Source: Hirschia sp. (lineage in GTDB: Bacteria; Pseudomonadota; Alphaproteobacteria; Caulobacterales; Hyphomonadaceae). Taken from it: a DNA stretch of 64,000 nucleotides. Under the pieces are notes generated by a model that saw nothing but the letters and a program-made list of their open reading frames with translations, made no database searches and was not told the origin of the DNA. Numbering within the stretch: the first letter of the stretch is position 1; every line of letters begins with the position of its first letter. Positions 56,162-64,000 of the stretch are shown piece by piece. The DNA lies in the NCBI GenBank assembly GCA_002709235.1, contig PAQI01000011.1, positions 187,632-251,631 on the forward strand. Reading direction: 5' to 3'. Both the position numbers and the translations under genes were made by a program.

Positions 56162-56992
56162 TCACTTAAAGTCGAACTGTTCAGGCCGATAGCCCGGATC
56201 GGGGATCTGCGGGTCCATATCCTCCAGCGCACCGCGTACAAGACGCGCGGCAATCGCCTTGCGCCGGGTGCGGCTGTCGGAAGGCACTACATACCACGGG
56301 GCCCAGGGTGTCGAGCAGCGTTCCAGCGCCAGTTCATAGGCACGCTGATAATCATCCCACAGCTTGCGGTCATCCAGGTCACCCGGATTGAACTTCCAGC
56401 GCTTATTGGGGTTTTCCAGGCGCTCTCTTAGCCGCTCACCCTGCGTTTCCTTCGAGATATGCAGCATGATCTTCAGCACAGTGACGTCATTTTCGACGAG
56501 ATGCTTTTCAAAATTCGCGATCTGCTCATAGCGCTGTTCGATCTTGTCTCTGGGGGCCAGCTCACGCACCCGCGCCACCAGCACATCCTCATAGTGAGAC
56601 CGGTTGAAGATCGCGACCTCACCCTTGCGCGGCACATAATTGTGGATGCGCCAGAGATAATCACGCGCCAGCTCATTTGCGGACGGCTTACCAAAGGCAT
56701 GCACACGCAGGCCCAGCGGCGATGTCTGCGAGAACACGGCTTTCGTGGTGCCGTCCTTGCCGGATGTATCTATGCCCTGAAACACCACGAGCAGCCCGCG
56801 TTCCTTTTCAGCATAGAGCCGATCCTGAAGCTCATCGATTTCATAGGCATCCTCCTTCAAGGATCGCTTGGCGTCATCCTTGTCGGGAAACAGGTCATCA
56901 GCCTCGGTGGCACGATCATCCAGGTCAACCTTGTCTCCGGGCGTCACGATCAGGTCATCTCGCAAATCCTCGATGGAAGGCTGATAAGACAT
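56162..56992 (-). CDS. ppk2: Polyphosphate kinase 2 family protein
   Basis: A 276-residue PPK2 enzyme that moves phosphate between polyphosphate and nucleotides. Walker A is GIDTSGKDGTTKAVF near residues 73-87, Walker B-type FNRSHYEDVLVARV near 129-142, and the lid region LENPNKRWKFNPGDLDDRKLWDDYQRAYE near 192-220 fits the one-domain subgroup. Start at 56990-56992 with AAGGAAA. Whether it prefers AMP, ADP or GDP cannot be read from the sequence. Its stop abuts the stop of the convergent gene with no gap. Confidence 0.94.
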   Translation of the reverse strand: MSYQPSIEDLRDDLIVTPGDKVDLDDRATEADDLFPDKDDAKRSLKEDAYEIDELQDRLYAEKERGLLVVFQGIDTSGKDGTTKAVFSQTSPLGLRVHAFGKPSANELARDYLWRIHNYVPRKGEVAIFNRSHYEDVLVARVRELAPRDKIEQRYEQIANFEKHLVENDVTVLKIMLHISKETQGERLRERLENPNKRWKFNPGDLDDRKLWDDYQRAYELALERCSTPWAPWYVVPSDSRTRRKAIAARLVRGALEDMDPQIPDPGYRPEQFDFK

Positions 56993-57194
56993 CTGGGCGG
57001 TTTCCTTTCCTGCTAATCGGGTCCTGCAAATCGGGCTGACACAACACCATGGTGCCGTTTGCGTGACAAGTTGAAACACGCAGTCGGAAAGGTTGCAGAT
57101 TTAAGCTCTCTTTTCGCGCGCCAGCACTGGACCTTGAGGCTACAATGTTGAAACCTTCCCAGCGACACGATGGTCCTCACCGAGAGTTTTTCCC

Positions 57195-59207
57195 ATGACG
57201 AACTGGCGCACTGCGAAACTGGCCCTGGCATTTGCTGCCAGCGGGGCTCTAACCTCCTGCGCCCTGCTCCAGCAAGGCAGCCTGAAGCAGCCCCCCGATT
57301 TCGACAATGGCAGGATCGAGCAAGGCGCACTCGTCATCGAAGGCGTGCCCGACATTCCGCTGGAGGTGAAGGAAAACCTCCTGCCCTATCAGAATGTGCG
57401 CTCGCACAGCTTTCAGGACTGGTTCCTGGGCGGCGTGTTGATCACCACCCGTTTTGGCGAAACCAGCCAGGCACACCATCTGGTGATGCCCGGCGGCATG
57501 CGCCGCCAGCTGACCTTCTATGACGAACCCGTCAGCAATGTGGATGCAAGCCCCACCCAATCCTCCTTCCTGTTCAGCAAGGATATTGGCGGTGATGAAT
57601 TCTATCAGGGCTACAACTATACCTTGAAATCGGAAAAAGCCGTTGCCTTCACCCAGTCTGGCACCCGCAATGGCGGGTTCACCTGGGCCGATGATGGCCT
57701 CCACGCCGCCTGGTATGAAGCCCAGGATGGCGATCCGAACTATGTGATCAAGGTTGGCGACCCCAATTTTCCATCCACCATCCACACAGCCCTCAGAGGT
57801 GCCGGTGCGATCTTCCCGATCGACTGGTCAGCAGATGGCAAGACATTGCTGTTGCAGCAATATGTGTCGATCCTGAAAAGCCGGATGTTCACCTTCGAGC
57901 TGGAAACCGGCGCGCTTACCGAGATCAACCCCGATGACAATGTCGCCTATTCAGGCGGCTATCTTCTGGAAGATGGTTCGGTGCTGACGGTCACCGACAA
58001 GGATTCGGAATTCCGCAATCTCGTCCGGCTCACCACAGACGGCAACATCACCTCCTTCACCTCCGATATCAACTGGGACGTCAACGCCTTTACCCTGTCG
58101 CCAGATGGCAAGACCGTGGCCTTCAGCCTCAATGCAGATGGCCTCGGCGATATCCGCCTGCTGGATCTGGCAACAGGCAAGATCTCGAGCGGGCCCGATC
58201 TTCCCCCCGGCGTCGTCTATGGCCTCACCTTTGACCCCACCGGAAAACAGGTCGGCTTTACCTTCAACGCGGCCAATTCGCCTTCCGATGCCTGGTCATT
58301 CGACGTGGCTTCGCTGGAACTGACCCGCTGGACGCGTGCGGAGGTTGGCGGCCTCAATGCAGAGAAATTCGTCACGCCGGAATTGATCCATTTTGCCAAT
58401 GATGATGCGATGCAGATCCCGGCCTTTGTCTACAAGCCCACCACTGAAGGCCCACACCCCGTCATCATCTCCATTCATGGCGGACCTGAGAGCCAGGCCC
58501 GGCCGACATTCTCTTCAACCTTCCAGCATTGGGTGAACGAGCTGGGCGCAGCCGTCATCACACCCAATGTGCGGGGCTCGGCGGGATATGGCAAAAGCTA
58601 TGTGGCGATGGACAATGGGCTCAACCGCAAGACATCGGTTGAGGATATCGGCGCGCTACTGGACTGGATCGCAGACCAGCCGGATCTCGATTCAGACCGG
58701 GTGATTGTCTATGGCGGGTCATATGGTGGCTATATGGTTCTGGCCTCGATGATCGACTATGGCGACCGGCTGGCGGGCGGTGTGGACATTGTCGGCATCT
58801 CCGATTTTGCCACTTTCCTCACCAATACAAAGGGCTATCGCCGGGATCTGCGCCGTGCCGAATATGGTGATGAACGCGACCCGGAAATCGCAGCCTTCTT
58901 CGAGAAGATCTCACCGCTCAACAATGCTGCTCAGATCGACAAGCCGCTCTTCATCATTCAGGGCCTGAACGATCCGCGCGTGCCCGCATCGGAGGCTGAA
59001 CAGATCCTTGCTGCGGTCCGCGCCAATGGTGGTGATGCCTGGTATCTGTTGGCCAGGGATGAAGGCCACGGTTTCCGCAAGAAATCCAATCGTGACTATA
59101 TGCGCGAAGCCGTCACCATGTTCCTGCGCAAAGTCCTGCTGGAAACAGATGAGACCGAAACTTCCGAACCGCTGGCCGTGACCACCATGCCCGACGATCA
59201 GGGATAG
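57195..59207 (+). CDS. S9 family peptidase (prolyl oligopeptidase/acylaminoacyl-peptidase-like), lipoprotein
   Basis: A 670-residue serine exopeptidase. The signal MTNWRTAKLALAFAASGALTSC ends in a lipobox. A beta-propeller (about 60-405, with repeated WSADGKTLLL and LSPDGKTVAF blades) covers an alpha/beta-hydrolase domain with nucleophile Ser509 in YGGSYGGYM, acid Asp in GLNDPRVP near 593-600 and His in DEGHGF near 625-630. It probably degrades short peptides in the periplasm. A second S9 peptidase lies 1.6 kb downstream; the two are diverged, sharing only family motifs. Confidence 0.94.
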   Translation: MTNWRTAKLALAFAASGALTSCALLQQGSLKQPPDFDNGRIEQGALVIEGVPDIPLEVKENLLPYQNVRSHSFQDWFLGGVLITTRFGETSQAHHLVMPGGMRRQLTFYDEPVSNVDASPTQSSFLFSKDIGGDEFYQGYNYTLKSEKAVAFTQSGTRNGGFTWADDGLHAAWYEAQDGDPNYVIKVGDPNFPSTIHTALRGAGAIFPIDWSADGKTLLLQQYVSILKSRMFTFELETGALTEINPDDNVAYSGGYLLEDGSVLTVTDKDSEFRNLVRLTTDGNITSFTSDINWDVNAFTLSPDGKTVAFSLNADGLGDIRLLDLATGKISSGPDLPPGVVYGLTFDPTGKQVGFTFNAANSPSDAWSFDVASLELTRWTRAEVGGLNAEKFVTPELIHFANDDAMQIPAFVYKPTTEGPHPVIISIHGGPESQARPTFSSTFQHWVNELGAAVITPNVRGSAGYGKSYVAMDNGLNRKTSVEDIGALLDWIADQPDLDSDRVIVYGGSYGGYMVLASMIDYGDRLAGGVDIVGISDFATFLTNTKGYRRDLRRAEYGDERDPEIAAFFEKISPLNNAAQIDKPLFIIQGLNDPRVPASEAEQILAAVRANGGDAWYLLARDEGHGFRKKSNRDYMREAVTMFLRKVLLETDETETSEPLAVTTMPDDQG

Positions 59208-59228
59208 CAATACAGCCCCGGATATTGA

Positions 59229-59813
59229 TCAGTAGCGGCGACGTCTGGGAATGCAGGTATTGATATCGCGCTCATAGAATGGGTCACAATCCCAACCATT
59301 GCCGCTATAGTCGATATGGGCATTGGCCGGCACGGTGAAGGCATTGCACCTGTTCTCATCCTGGGCAAAACCACGCTCACATTTCCAGCCTCGCCCATAG
59401 CCGCCTTCAGACAGATAGGCATTGGCCGGCAGGTTGATGACCTCACATGAATCCGGTGTCTTGCGATAGCCGCGTTCACAGTCAAATCTGTCACCAAAGG
59501 CATTGAGATAACCGTTTTCGGGAATGTGGATACCCACACAGGCCTCGCCAACCTCCTTGAAGCCGCGAATGCACTGCCAACCCGTGCCATAGCTTTCCCA
59601 TGTCAGCATGGCGTTATCGGGCGCAACCACTCCCACACACACTTCATCGACATTGCGATACCCCGGATCACAGCTCCAGCCATCGCCATAATTATAGGCT
59701 GTGGCATTCACCGGCACTTCGACGCCCTGCGCCATTGCGGCTCGTGTCGAAAATAGGCTCAGCACCAGAAAAGCCAGTAGTGTAACCGGCGCGCCAAGGC
59801 GTTGGATTGTCAT
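59229..59813 (-). CDS. Exported protein with five two-cysteine repeats
   Basis: A 194-residue exported protein with signal MTIQRLGAPVTLLAFLVLSLFSTRAAMA. The mature part is five tandem repeats of about 30 residues with the pattern P-x-N-(A/G)-x-(L/A)-x4-6-G-x2-(W/F)-x-C-x2-(G/F)-(Y/F)-x6-C. For example, VPVNATAYNYGDGWSCDPGY and IPENGYLNAFGDRFDCERGY are repeats one and three. Ten cysteines would give one disulfide per repeat. The tail is basic (RRRRY). I do not know the family; a surface or matrix role is inference. It is convergent with the S9 peptidase, 21 bases apart. Confidence 0.82.
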   Translation of the reverse strand: MTIQRLGAPVTLLAFLVLSLFSTRAAMAQGVEVPVNATAYNYGDGWSCDPGYRNVDEVCVGVVAPDNAMLTWESYGTGWQCIRGFKEVGEACVGIHIPENGYLNAFGDRFDCERGYRKTPDSCEVINLPANAYLSEGGYGRGWKCERGFAQDENRCNAFTVPANAHIDYSGNGWDCDPFYERDINTCIPRRRRY

Positions 59814-60287
59814 GAAAGGTCTTTCCATAAGGAAAAGCAGGAGCTGGGACTTCCTGCAAAAAATGGAATCACACCCAGCGCGGCCTGTATTCAGCTAGTT
59901 CCTGATACGTATTTTGATCGGCACACTCAAGAATAGCACAAATATTCGCTAATCCGCGATTTAATACAGAAAACTTTTTTATTTTGAATGATTGTGCAAC
60001 AGCAATATGAATTTGCAAGAAGTATTGAATGGTCGTATGATCAGGCCAGCAAGAAGGGGAGCTGAGATTTCAGTTTCAGCGCGACCCCGCCGACTGACAG
60101 CATTTTTCCAGTTTGCATTCTGCTCAAGCCAAGGACGGCGAGACGCTGTTTCGAGTCAACTCGGAATGCGCGCCACGCAAGTCTGGCGGGGCGTGCTTAT
60201 GGAACGCCTAATGCGGCTTGCAACACAAATATACGCCGCCTGACGCTCGACCGCATGTGGCTGAAACAGATCCACAAGGAGTCCGCA
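59814..60287. other. Intergenic region without a supported gene
   Basis: 474 bases. The left part (59900-60010) is AT-rich and probably holds the promoter of the minus-strand Cys-rich protein and the plus-strand gene that follows. Short open frames here lack ribosome binding sites. The only definite signal is AAGGAG at 60276-60281, which serves the gene at 60288. Confidence 0.5.
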
Positions 60288-60626
60288 ATGGCAGACGAAA
60301 CCCAGACAGAAACCACCGAAGAAACAACAGCCGCCGAAACAGCTGAGCCCAAAGGTCCGTCGTCAATGGCCGACCAGATTCCGGAAATGTCCGATTCCCA
60401 GCTCGCAGCCCTTCTGGCCAATGCCGAAAAAATCTCGGCGGCACCAAAACACGCCAAGAAGGACATGGCCGCAGAACTGATCCCGCTGATCGGTGAAGAA
60501 CTCGACAAACGCGCCGTGATCAAGCAGGCCGAGCAGGCCGAACGCCGCCAGCAGCAAGCTGCCAAGCGCGCAGAGACCCGCCGCATCGCCAAGGCCCAAA
60601 AAGAAGCAGAACAAGCCGAAAGCTAG
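60288..60626 (+). CDS. Charged helical protein, 112 aa, unknown
   Basis: A 112-residue soluble protein with a strong AAGGAG ribosome binding site. Three parts are visible: an acidic, Thr/Glu-rich N-terminus (MADETQTETTEETTAAETAE, pI low), a conserved-looking helix-turn-helix segment around SDSQLAALLANAEKISAAPKH and AAELIPLIGEELDKRAV, and a basic, Gln/Ala/Arg-rich coiled tail from about residue 77 (EQAERRQQQAAKRAETRR). No family recognised. The charge polarity from acidic to basic is distinctive. Confidence 0.75.
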   Translation: MADETQTETTEETTAAETAEPKGPSSMADQIPEMSDSQLAALLANAEKISAAPKHAKKDMAAELIPLIGEELDKRAVIKQAEQAERRQQQAAKRAETRRIAKAQKEAEQAES

Positions 60627-60771
60627 GCACAATACCCGAGCTGGCGCACACTAGAATCGGCAGCACCAGTGACGGGCCACTCTGCGAGAAACTTCCCGCA
60701 GAACTTGCAATTCAAGGCCATTCCCTTATCAATGATGTCGGACACAGAACATCATTGGGAGGGGGATGGTC

Positions 60772-62769
60772 ATGTTGCGTTTTCTGGCTGCGATTTTCAG
60801 CATGTGCGTGCTGGCAACAGCTGCAAAGGCAGATGTAAGCGCTGACGCCGATCTGTTCGGCAAACTGCCACAGTTTTCCGACGTCATCCTCTCTCCTGAT
60901 GGTAATACACTTGTCCTGCTCCAGGAGCGCGGGAGCGAAAGCGCTATCTACGTCAAGGACCTTGATTCCGGAGAATTCACCCTCTCCCGCCTCGTGCCGA
61001 ATGCCTACACGCTGCATGCAGAATTTGTGGATGATCGCTACCTGCTGGTCACAAACAGCTTTTACCGGCGCAGGTTCCAAGCTGGAAATGACACAATTGT
61101 GCCCTACAGCGAAACCCTTATCTATGACCTCGACAAAGGGAAATCATATGGATTCCTGCTCAAGAACCGCACGGTCCATGACCACCCTTTTACAGCGCGC
61201 CGGATAGTCGGCACCTCTCCCAATGAGGGGCATGTCTACGCCACGGCCTGGGGGTCAGGCGCATCAGGCGGTTTGAGCTTCAACCTCTATGAGGTGAGGC
61301 TTTCCAATGGGCGCGGCAAGATCGTCATGCGTGGAGATCCGGATCTGAGGACAAAATTCCTTCCCTCACCGGACGGCCAGACTGTTGTCCAGGAAAGCCG
61401 CGCCTATGAAAAACGCATCTACCAGATCGATGCTTGGTCGAACGACAACGCCCACCGCCTTTTTGAGAGCGATGTGATGGGCATCGAAGCCGTCAATTCT
61501 GTCGGGTACGATGCGGCAGGCAAGACACTCTACTACCCCCTCGACCGAGGCAATGGATCGAATGGTGCGTTTACAGTCGTGAGCAGCACGAACATCGATG
61601 GCAAAATCGCCCTCGATGGACAATCAAATCCCACAGCCTTTGGCCGGATCGGCGTTGATGTCGACAAGATCCTGACTGATTTTTCCAACGTCGTGCACGG
61701 CGTGCGATATGCCGGATCCAAACCTGAACACGAGTTTTTCGATATCCGCGTGAACGAAGCGCTGGAGGCGCTTGAACTGGCGTTCCCGGATGACGCGATC
61801 ACAGTACGAAGCTGGTCGCGGGATCATGAAAAACTGGTAGTACTGATCGGCGGATCCAGTCAGGCAGGTACATTCTATCTCTACGAACTGGCATCGCAGA
61901 AGCTAACGGAGCTAGCGGATCAATATCCCGGCCTGCCGAATGAACGTATCGGCAGGGTGGAGGTAATCAGCTACACTGCGCGCGATGGGTTGGAGATACC
62001 TGCCCTGCTCACACACCCGACAGGCACGTCCGCCACCGACACCAATGCAGATGAGCAACCCCTCCCGCTTGTGGTTTTGCCTCATGGTGGCCCTGAGAGT
62101 CATGTTGAACTGGAATATGACTACTGGGCCCAGTTTCTGGCAAATCAGGGCTATATGGTCCTGCAACCCAACTTCCGGGGATCGGACGGGTTCGGTCGAC
62201 AATTTCGGCTTTCCGGCCGCGGAGAATGGGGCCGCAAGATGCAGGATGACATCACAGATGGTGTCAATCACCTGATCCAGACCGGTCGCGCAGACGCTTC
62301 GCGAATCTGCATCATGGGCGGAAGCTATGGTGGCTATGCGGCACTGGCAGGCGGCGCATTCACGCCAGAGCTCTATAAATGCGTCATCTCGTTCGCAGGC
62401 GTTGCCGACCTGGAAAAAATGCTGAAATATGAACGCGAAGAAGGTGGACGGAGCAATAACTACTCTCTTGCCTACTGGGAAACCGTCATCGGATCACGAT
62501 GGAATCAGGACGCGCTATTCGCCGCCTCGCCAGCCCGCAATGCTGACAAGTTCCATGCACCAGTCCTACTGATCCACGGCGCATTCGACTGGATTGTTCC
62601 CGGTGACCAGTCCGCAATCATGGAGCGCGCACTGAAGGATGCAAACAAGGATGTCGAGATCTACACCCTTCTGGGTGGTGATCACTATTTGTCACAGGAA
62701 GCACATCGCCAGGAACTCCTAAAAATGGTTGGCAACTTCCTCGACAAGCATATCGGCAAAACGGAATGA
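60772..62769 (+). CDS. S9 family peptidase, exported
   Basis: A 665-residue prolyl-oligopeptidase-family enzyme with signal MLRFLAAIFSMCVLATAAKA. The beta-propeller covers about 30-400, and the catalytic domain carries Ser518 in MGGSYGGYAAL, an acid in HGAFDWIVPGD near 604-614 and His in GGDHYLSQ near 638-645. This acid/His layout (AFDWIVP, GDHYLS) places it in the dipeptidyl/acylaminoacyl-type subgroup and separates it from the copy at 57195. The ATG at 60772 is preferred over 60766 because GGGAGGGGG is then properly spaced. Confidence 0.94.
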   Translation: MLRFLAAIFSMCVLATAAKADVSADADLFGKLPQFSDVILSPDGNTLVLLQERGSESAIYVKDLDSGEFTLSRLVPNAYTLHAEFVDDRYLLVTNSFYRRRFQAGNDTIVPYSETLIYDLDKGKSYGFLLKNRTVHDHPFTARRIVGTSPNEGHVYATAWGSGASGGLSFNLYEVRLSNGRGKIVMRGDPDLRTKFLPSPDGQTVVQESRAYEKRIYQIDAWSNDNAHRLFESDVMGIEAVNSVGYDAAGKTLYYPLDRGNGSNGAFTVVSSTNIDGKIALDGQSNPTAFGRIGVDVDKILTDFSNVVHGVRYAGSKPEHEFFDIRVNEALEALELAFPDDAITVRSWSRDHEKLVVLIGGSSQAGTFYLYELASQKLTELADQYPGLPNERIGRVEVISYTARDGLEIPALLTHPTGTSATDTNADEQPLPLVVLPHGGPESHVELEYDYWAQFLANQGYMVLQPNFRGSDGFGRQFRLSGRGEWGRKMQDDITDGVNHLIQTGRADASRICIMGGSYGGYAALAGGAFTPELYKCVISFAGVADLEKMLKYEREEGGRSNNYSLAYWETVIGSRWNQDALFAASPARNADKFHAPVLLIHGAFDWIVPGDQSAIMERALKDANKDVEIYTLLGGDHYLSQEAHRQELLKMVGNFLDKHIGKTE

Positions 62770-62810
62770 CAGAATAAGCCTGCCGGTCTGGAGCGGCCTT
62801 AACTGTCCAA

Positions 62811-62857
62811 ACACAAAAAGCCCCGCCCATCATGACGATGAGCGGGGCTTTTTGTGT
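62811..62857. terminator. Strong bidirectional terminator
   Basis: A perfect 16-bp stem ACACAAAAAGCCCCGC / GCGGGGCTTTTTGTGT with a 15-base loop. It lies between the S9 peptidase and the convergent cold-shock gene, and the A- and T-runs allow it to stop both. Confidence 0.92.
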
Positions 62858-62878
62858 CCGTTACCGGTTGCTGTGGAC

Positions 62879-63088
62879 TTAGTCCGCCAGCTTCAGATTG
62901 GTCGCGGAAGACTTGCCGCGACGGTCTGTGGTTTCTTCAAATTCGATGCGGTCGCCCTCGTTCAGACCATTGAGGTCGGAAGCTTCCACTGCGCTGATGT
63001 GCACGAAAACGTCGTTTGATCCGCCTTCAGGCGCAATAAAGCCGTAGCCTTTGGTGGAGTTGAACCATTTTACGGTGCCGATAGTCAT
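62879..63088 (-). CDS. Cold-shock protein (CspA family)
   Basis: A 69-residue single cold-shock domain that binds single-stranded RNA or DNA. RNP1 is KGYGFIAPE at residues 13-21 and RNP2 is DVFVHISAVE near 26-35; TVKWFNSTKG opens the fold. It could be constitutive or cold-induced; no clear leader thermosensor is visible. It is transcribed towards the strong terminator at 62811. Confidence 0.96.
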   Translation of the reverse strand: MTIGTVKWFNSTKGYGFIAPEGGSNDVFVHISAVEASDLNGLNEGDRIEFEETTDRRGKSSATNLKLAD

Positions 63089-63297
63089 TGTCGTGTCGTC
63101 CTTGGTTGTAGCGTAACGCAGTCGCGTCCTTGCCTGGATGGGTCGAATTTCGGTTAGATGTCGTTAGCAAGGGCGCTATCCAGCGCTGGCAGCCAAGTCG
63201 TCGGCTAAAACTCGATGTCCCGCCTTATCGCCTGATATTGGTCAGGAGACAATGCGTACAACGCGAAATTTTCACCTGAGAAACACGCAGAACCGAA

Positions 63298-63324
63298 AAC
63301 TCCCGCAGTAGAACCGCGGGAGTT
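63298..63324 (-). terminator. Rho-independent terminator after rpsD
   Basis: Stem AACTCCCGC / GCGGGAGTT with a 9-base loop, followed on the minus strand by TTTCGG. It lies about 50 bases beyond the rpsD stop. Confidence 0.8.
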
Positions 63325-63372
63325 GAAAGGTAAATACAGTAGAAACAATCGCCTGATCGTCGAGAACCGAGA

Positions 63373-63990
63373 TCAGGAAGAATAGTATTCCACGACCAGG
63401 TTGGGCTCCATGCGTGCCGCATAAGGCACATCGGACAACACTGGAAGACGCATGAAGGTCGACGTCATCGCCTTTGGCTCGACATCGATATAGTCAGGAA
63501 TGTCACGCTCACCGGAACCCAGGGCTTCGATAACCAGCGCCATGTTGCGCGAGCGTTCCTTGACCTGCACCACATCACCCGGCTTCAGGCGCATGGAAGG
63601 CACATTGGCCTTCTTGCCGTTGACCGTGACATGACCGTGGTTCACGAACTGGCGTGCGGAGAAAATGGTCGGCACGAATTTCGAGCGGTAAACCAGCGCA
63701 TCAAGGCGCGATTCCAGCAGGCCGATCAGGTTTTCAGCGGTGTTGCCCTTACGGCGAGCTGCTTCGTCATAAGTCCGACGAAACTGCTTCTCGGTGATGT
63801 CACCGTAATAGCCCTTGAGCTTCTGCTTTGCCATCAACTGCAGACCGAAGTCGGACATCTTGCCCGCGCGGCGTGCGCCGTGCTGACCCGGACGGTTCGG
63901 ACGTTTGTTGACAGGAGATTTCGACCGGCCCCAGATGTTTTCGCCAACGCGGCGGTCGAGTTTGTACTTGGCGGACGTACGCTTCGTCAT
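63373..63990 (-). CDS. rpsD: 30S ribosomal protein uS4
   Basis: Primary 16S rRNA-binding protein of the small subunit. The 205 residues match the alphaproteobacterial form: [22 protein letters not shown], then [20 protein letters not shown], and the S4 domain [36 protein letters not shown] near 90-125. The N-terminal zinc-type cysteines are absent, as in other proteobacterial uS4. GAGG precedes the ATG near the window edge. It appears to be monocistronic. Confidence 0.98.
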   Translation of the reverse strand: MTKRTSAKYKLDRRVGENIWGRSKSPVNKRPNRPGQHGARRAGKMSDFGLQLMAKQKLKGYYGDITEKQFRRTYDEAARRKGNTAENLIGLLESRLDALVYRSKFVPTIFSARQFVNHGHVTVNGKKANVPSMRLKPGDVVQVKERSRNMALVIEALGSGERDIPDYIDVEPKAMTSTFMRLPVLSDVPYAARMEPNLVVEYYSS

Positions 63991-64000
63991 GAAATACCTC

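Overview
The window reads as chromosomal DNA of an alphaproteobacterium with moderately high GC, most like the stalked or budding Caulobacterales/Hyphomonadales-Maricaulales group. Grounds for this are a zeta-type F1-ATPase inhibitor (DUF1476), purine genes with a separate purS, BolA plus a CGFS glutaredoxin, many signal-peptide or lipobox proteins including M2 and S9 exopeptidases, and one TTAA-N7-TTAA (CtrA-like) site. The family placement is inference; no species is claimed. There is no rRNA, CRISPR array, transposase or prophage. One tRNA-Leu(UAA) is present.

Region 1 (1-9841) is eleven genes on the minus strand, nearly all of unknown function. The upstream part (9841 to 4395) is a compact run of five exported proteins headed by a trypsin-like serine protease. 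A hairpin follows, then a small exported protein that shares a domain with the last of the five, an SH3-like lipoprotein, a lytic transglycosylase, and three genes without recognisable domains (the last cut by the window edge). This is the best candidate for an undescribed envelope system.

Region 2 (10.3-31.1 kb) holds tRNA-Leu, a CinA-like protein, methionine aminopeptidase, RadC, a repeat-rich exported peptidoglycan-binding protein, and the purine genes purB, purC, purS, purQ and purL. The purine genes are spread out by inserted accessory genes: an acetaldehyde-type dehydrogenase with a DUF779 partner and an AcoR-like regulator, three tandem entericidin-like lipoproteins, a DUF3089 esterase-like lipoprotein, an SMI1/KNR4-like protein, a YghA-like dehydrogenase, and a D-amino-acid-oxidase-like flavoprotein whose domain order looks circularly permuted. 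Two DUF1476 proteins lie within 1.4 kb of each other.

Region 3 (31.1-42.9 kb) is accessory: an ORF6N-domain gene between two short direct repeats, hydrolases, a FIST-domain sensor coupled to a soluble histidine kinase, an RcnB-like protein, an M2 (ACE-like) peptidase, a membrane hybrid histidine kinase and an amidohydrolase lipoprotein.

Region 4 (42.9-64 kb) holds ahpC-ahpF peroxide defence with notable hairpins, a siderophore-interacting reductase behind a near-ideal Fur box, bolA, an aldo/keto reductase, an acetyltransferase, grxD, a PilZ protein, rimO, a TolB/TPR-type membrane regulator, a luciferase-like oxidoreductase, a phospholipase-C-like/helix-hairpin-helix fusion, PPK2, two S9 peptidases separated by a Cys-rich repeat protein, a cold-shock protein and rpsD at the right edge.
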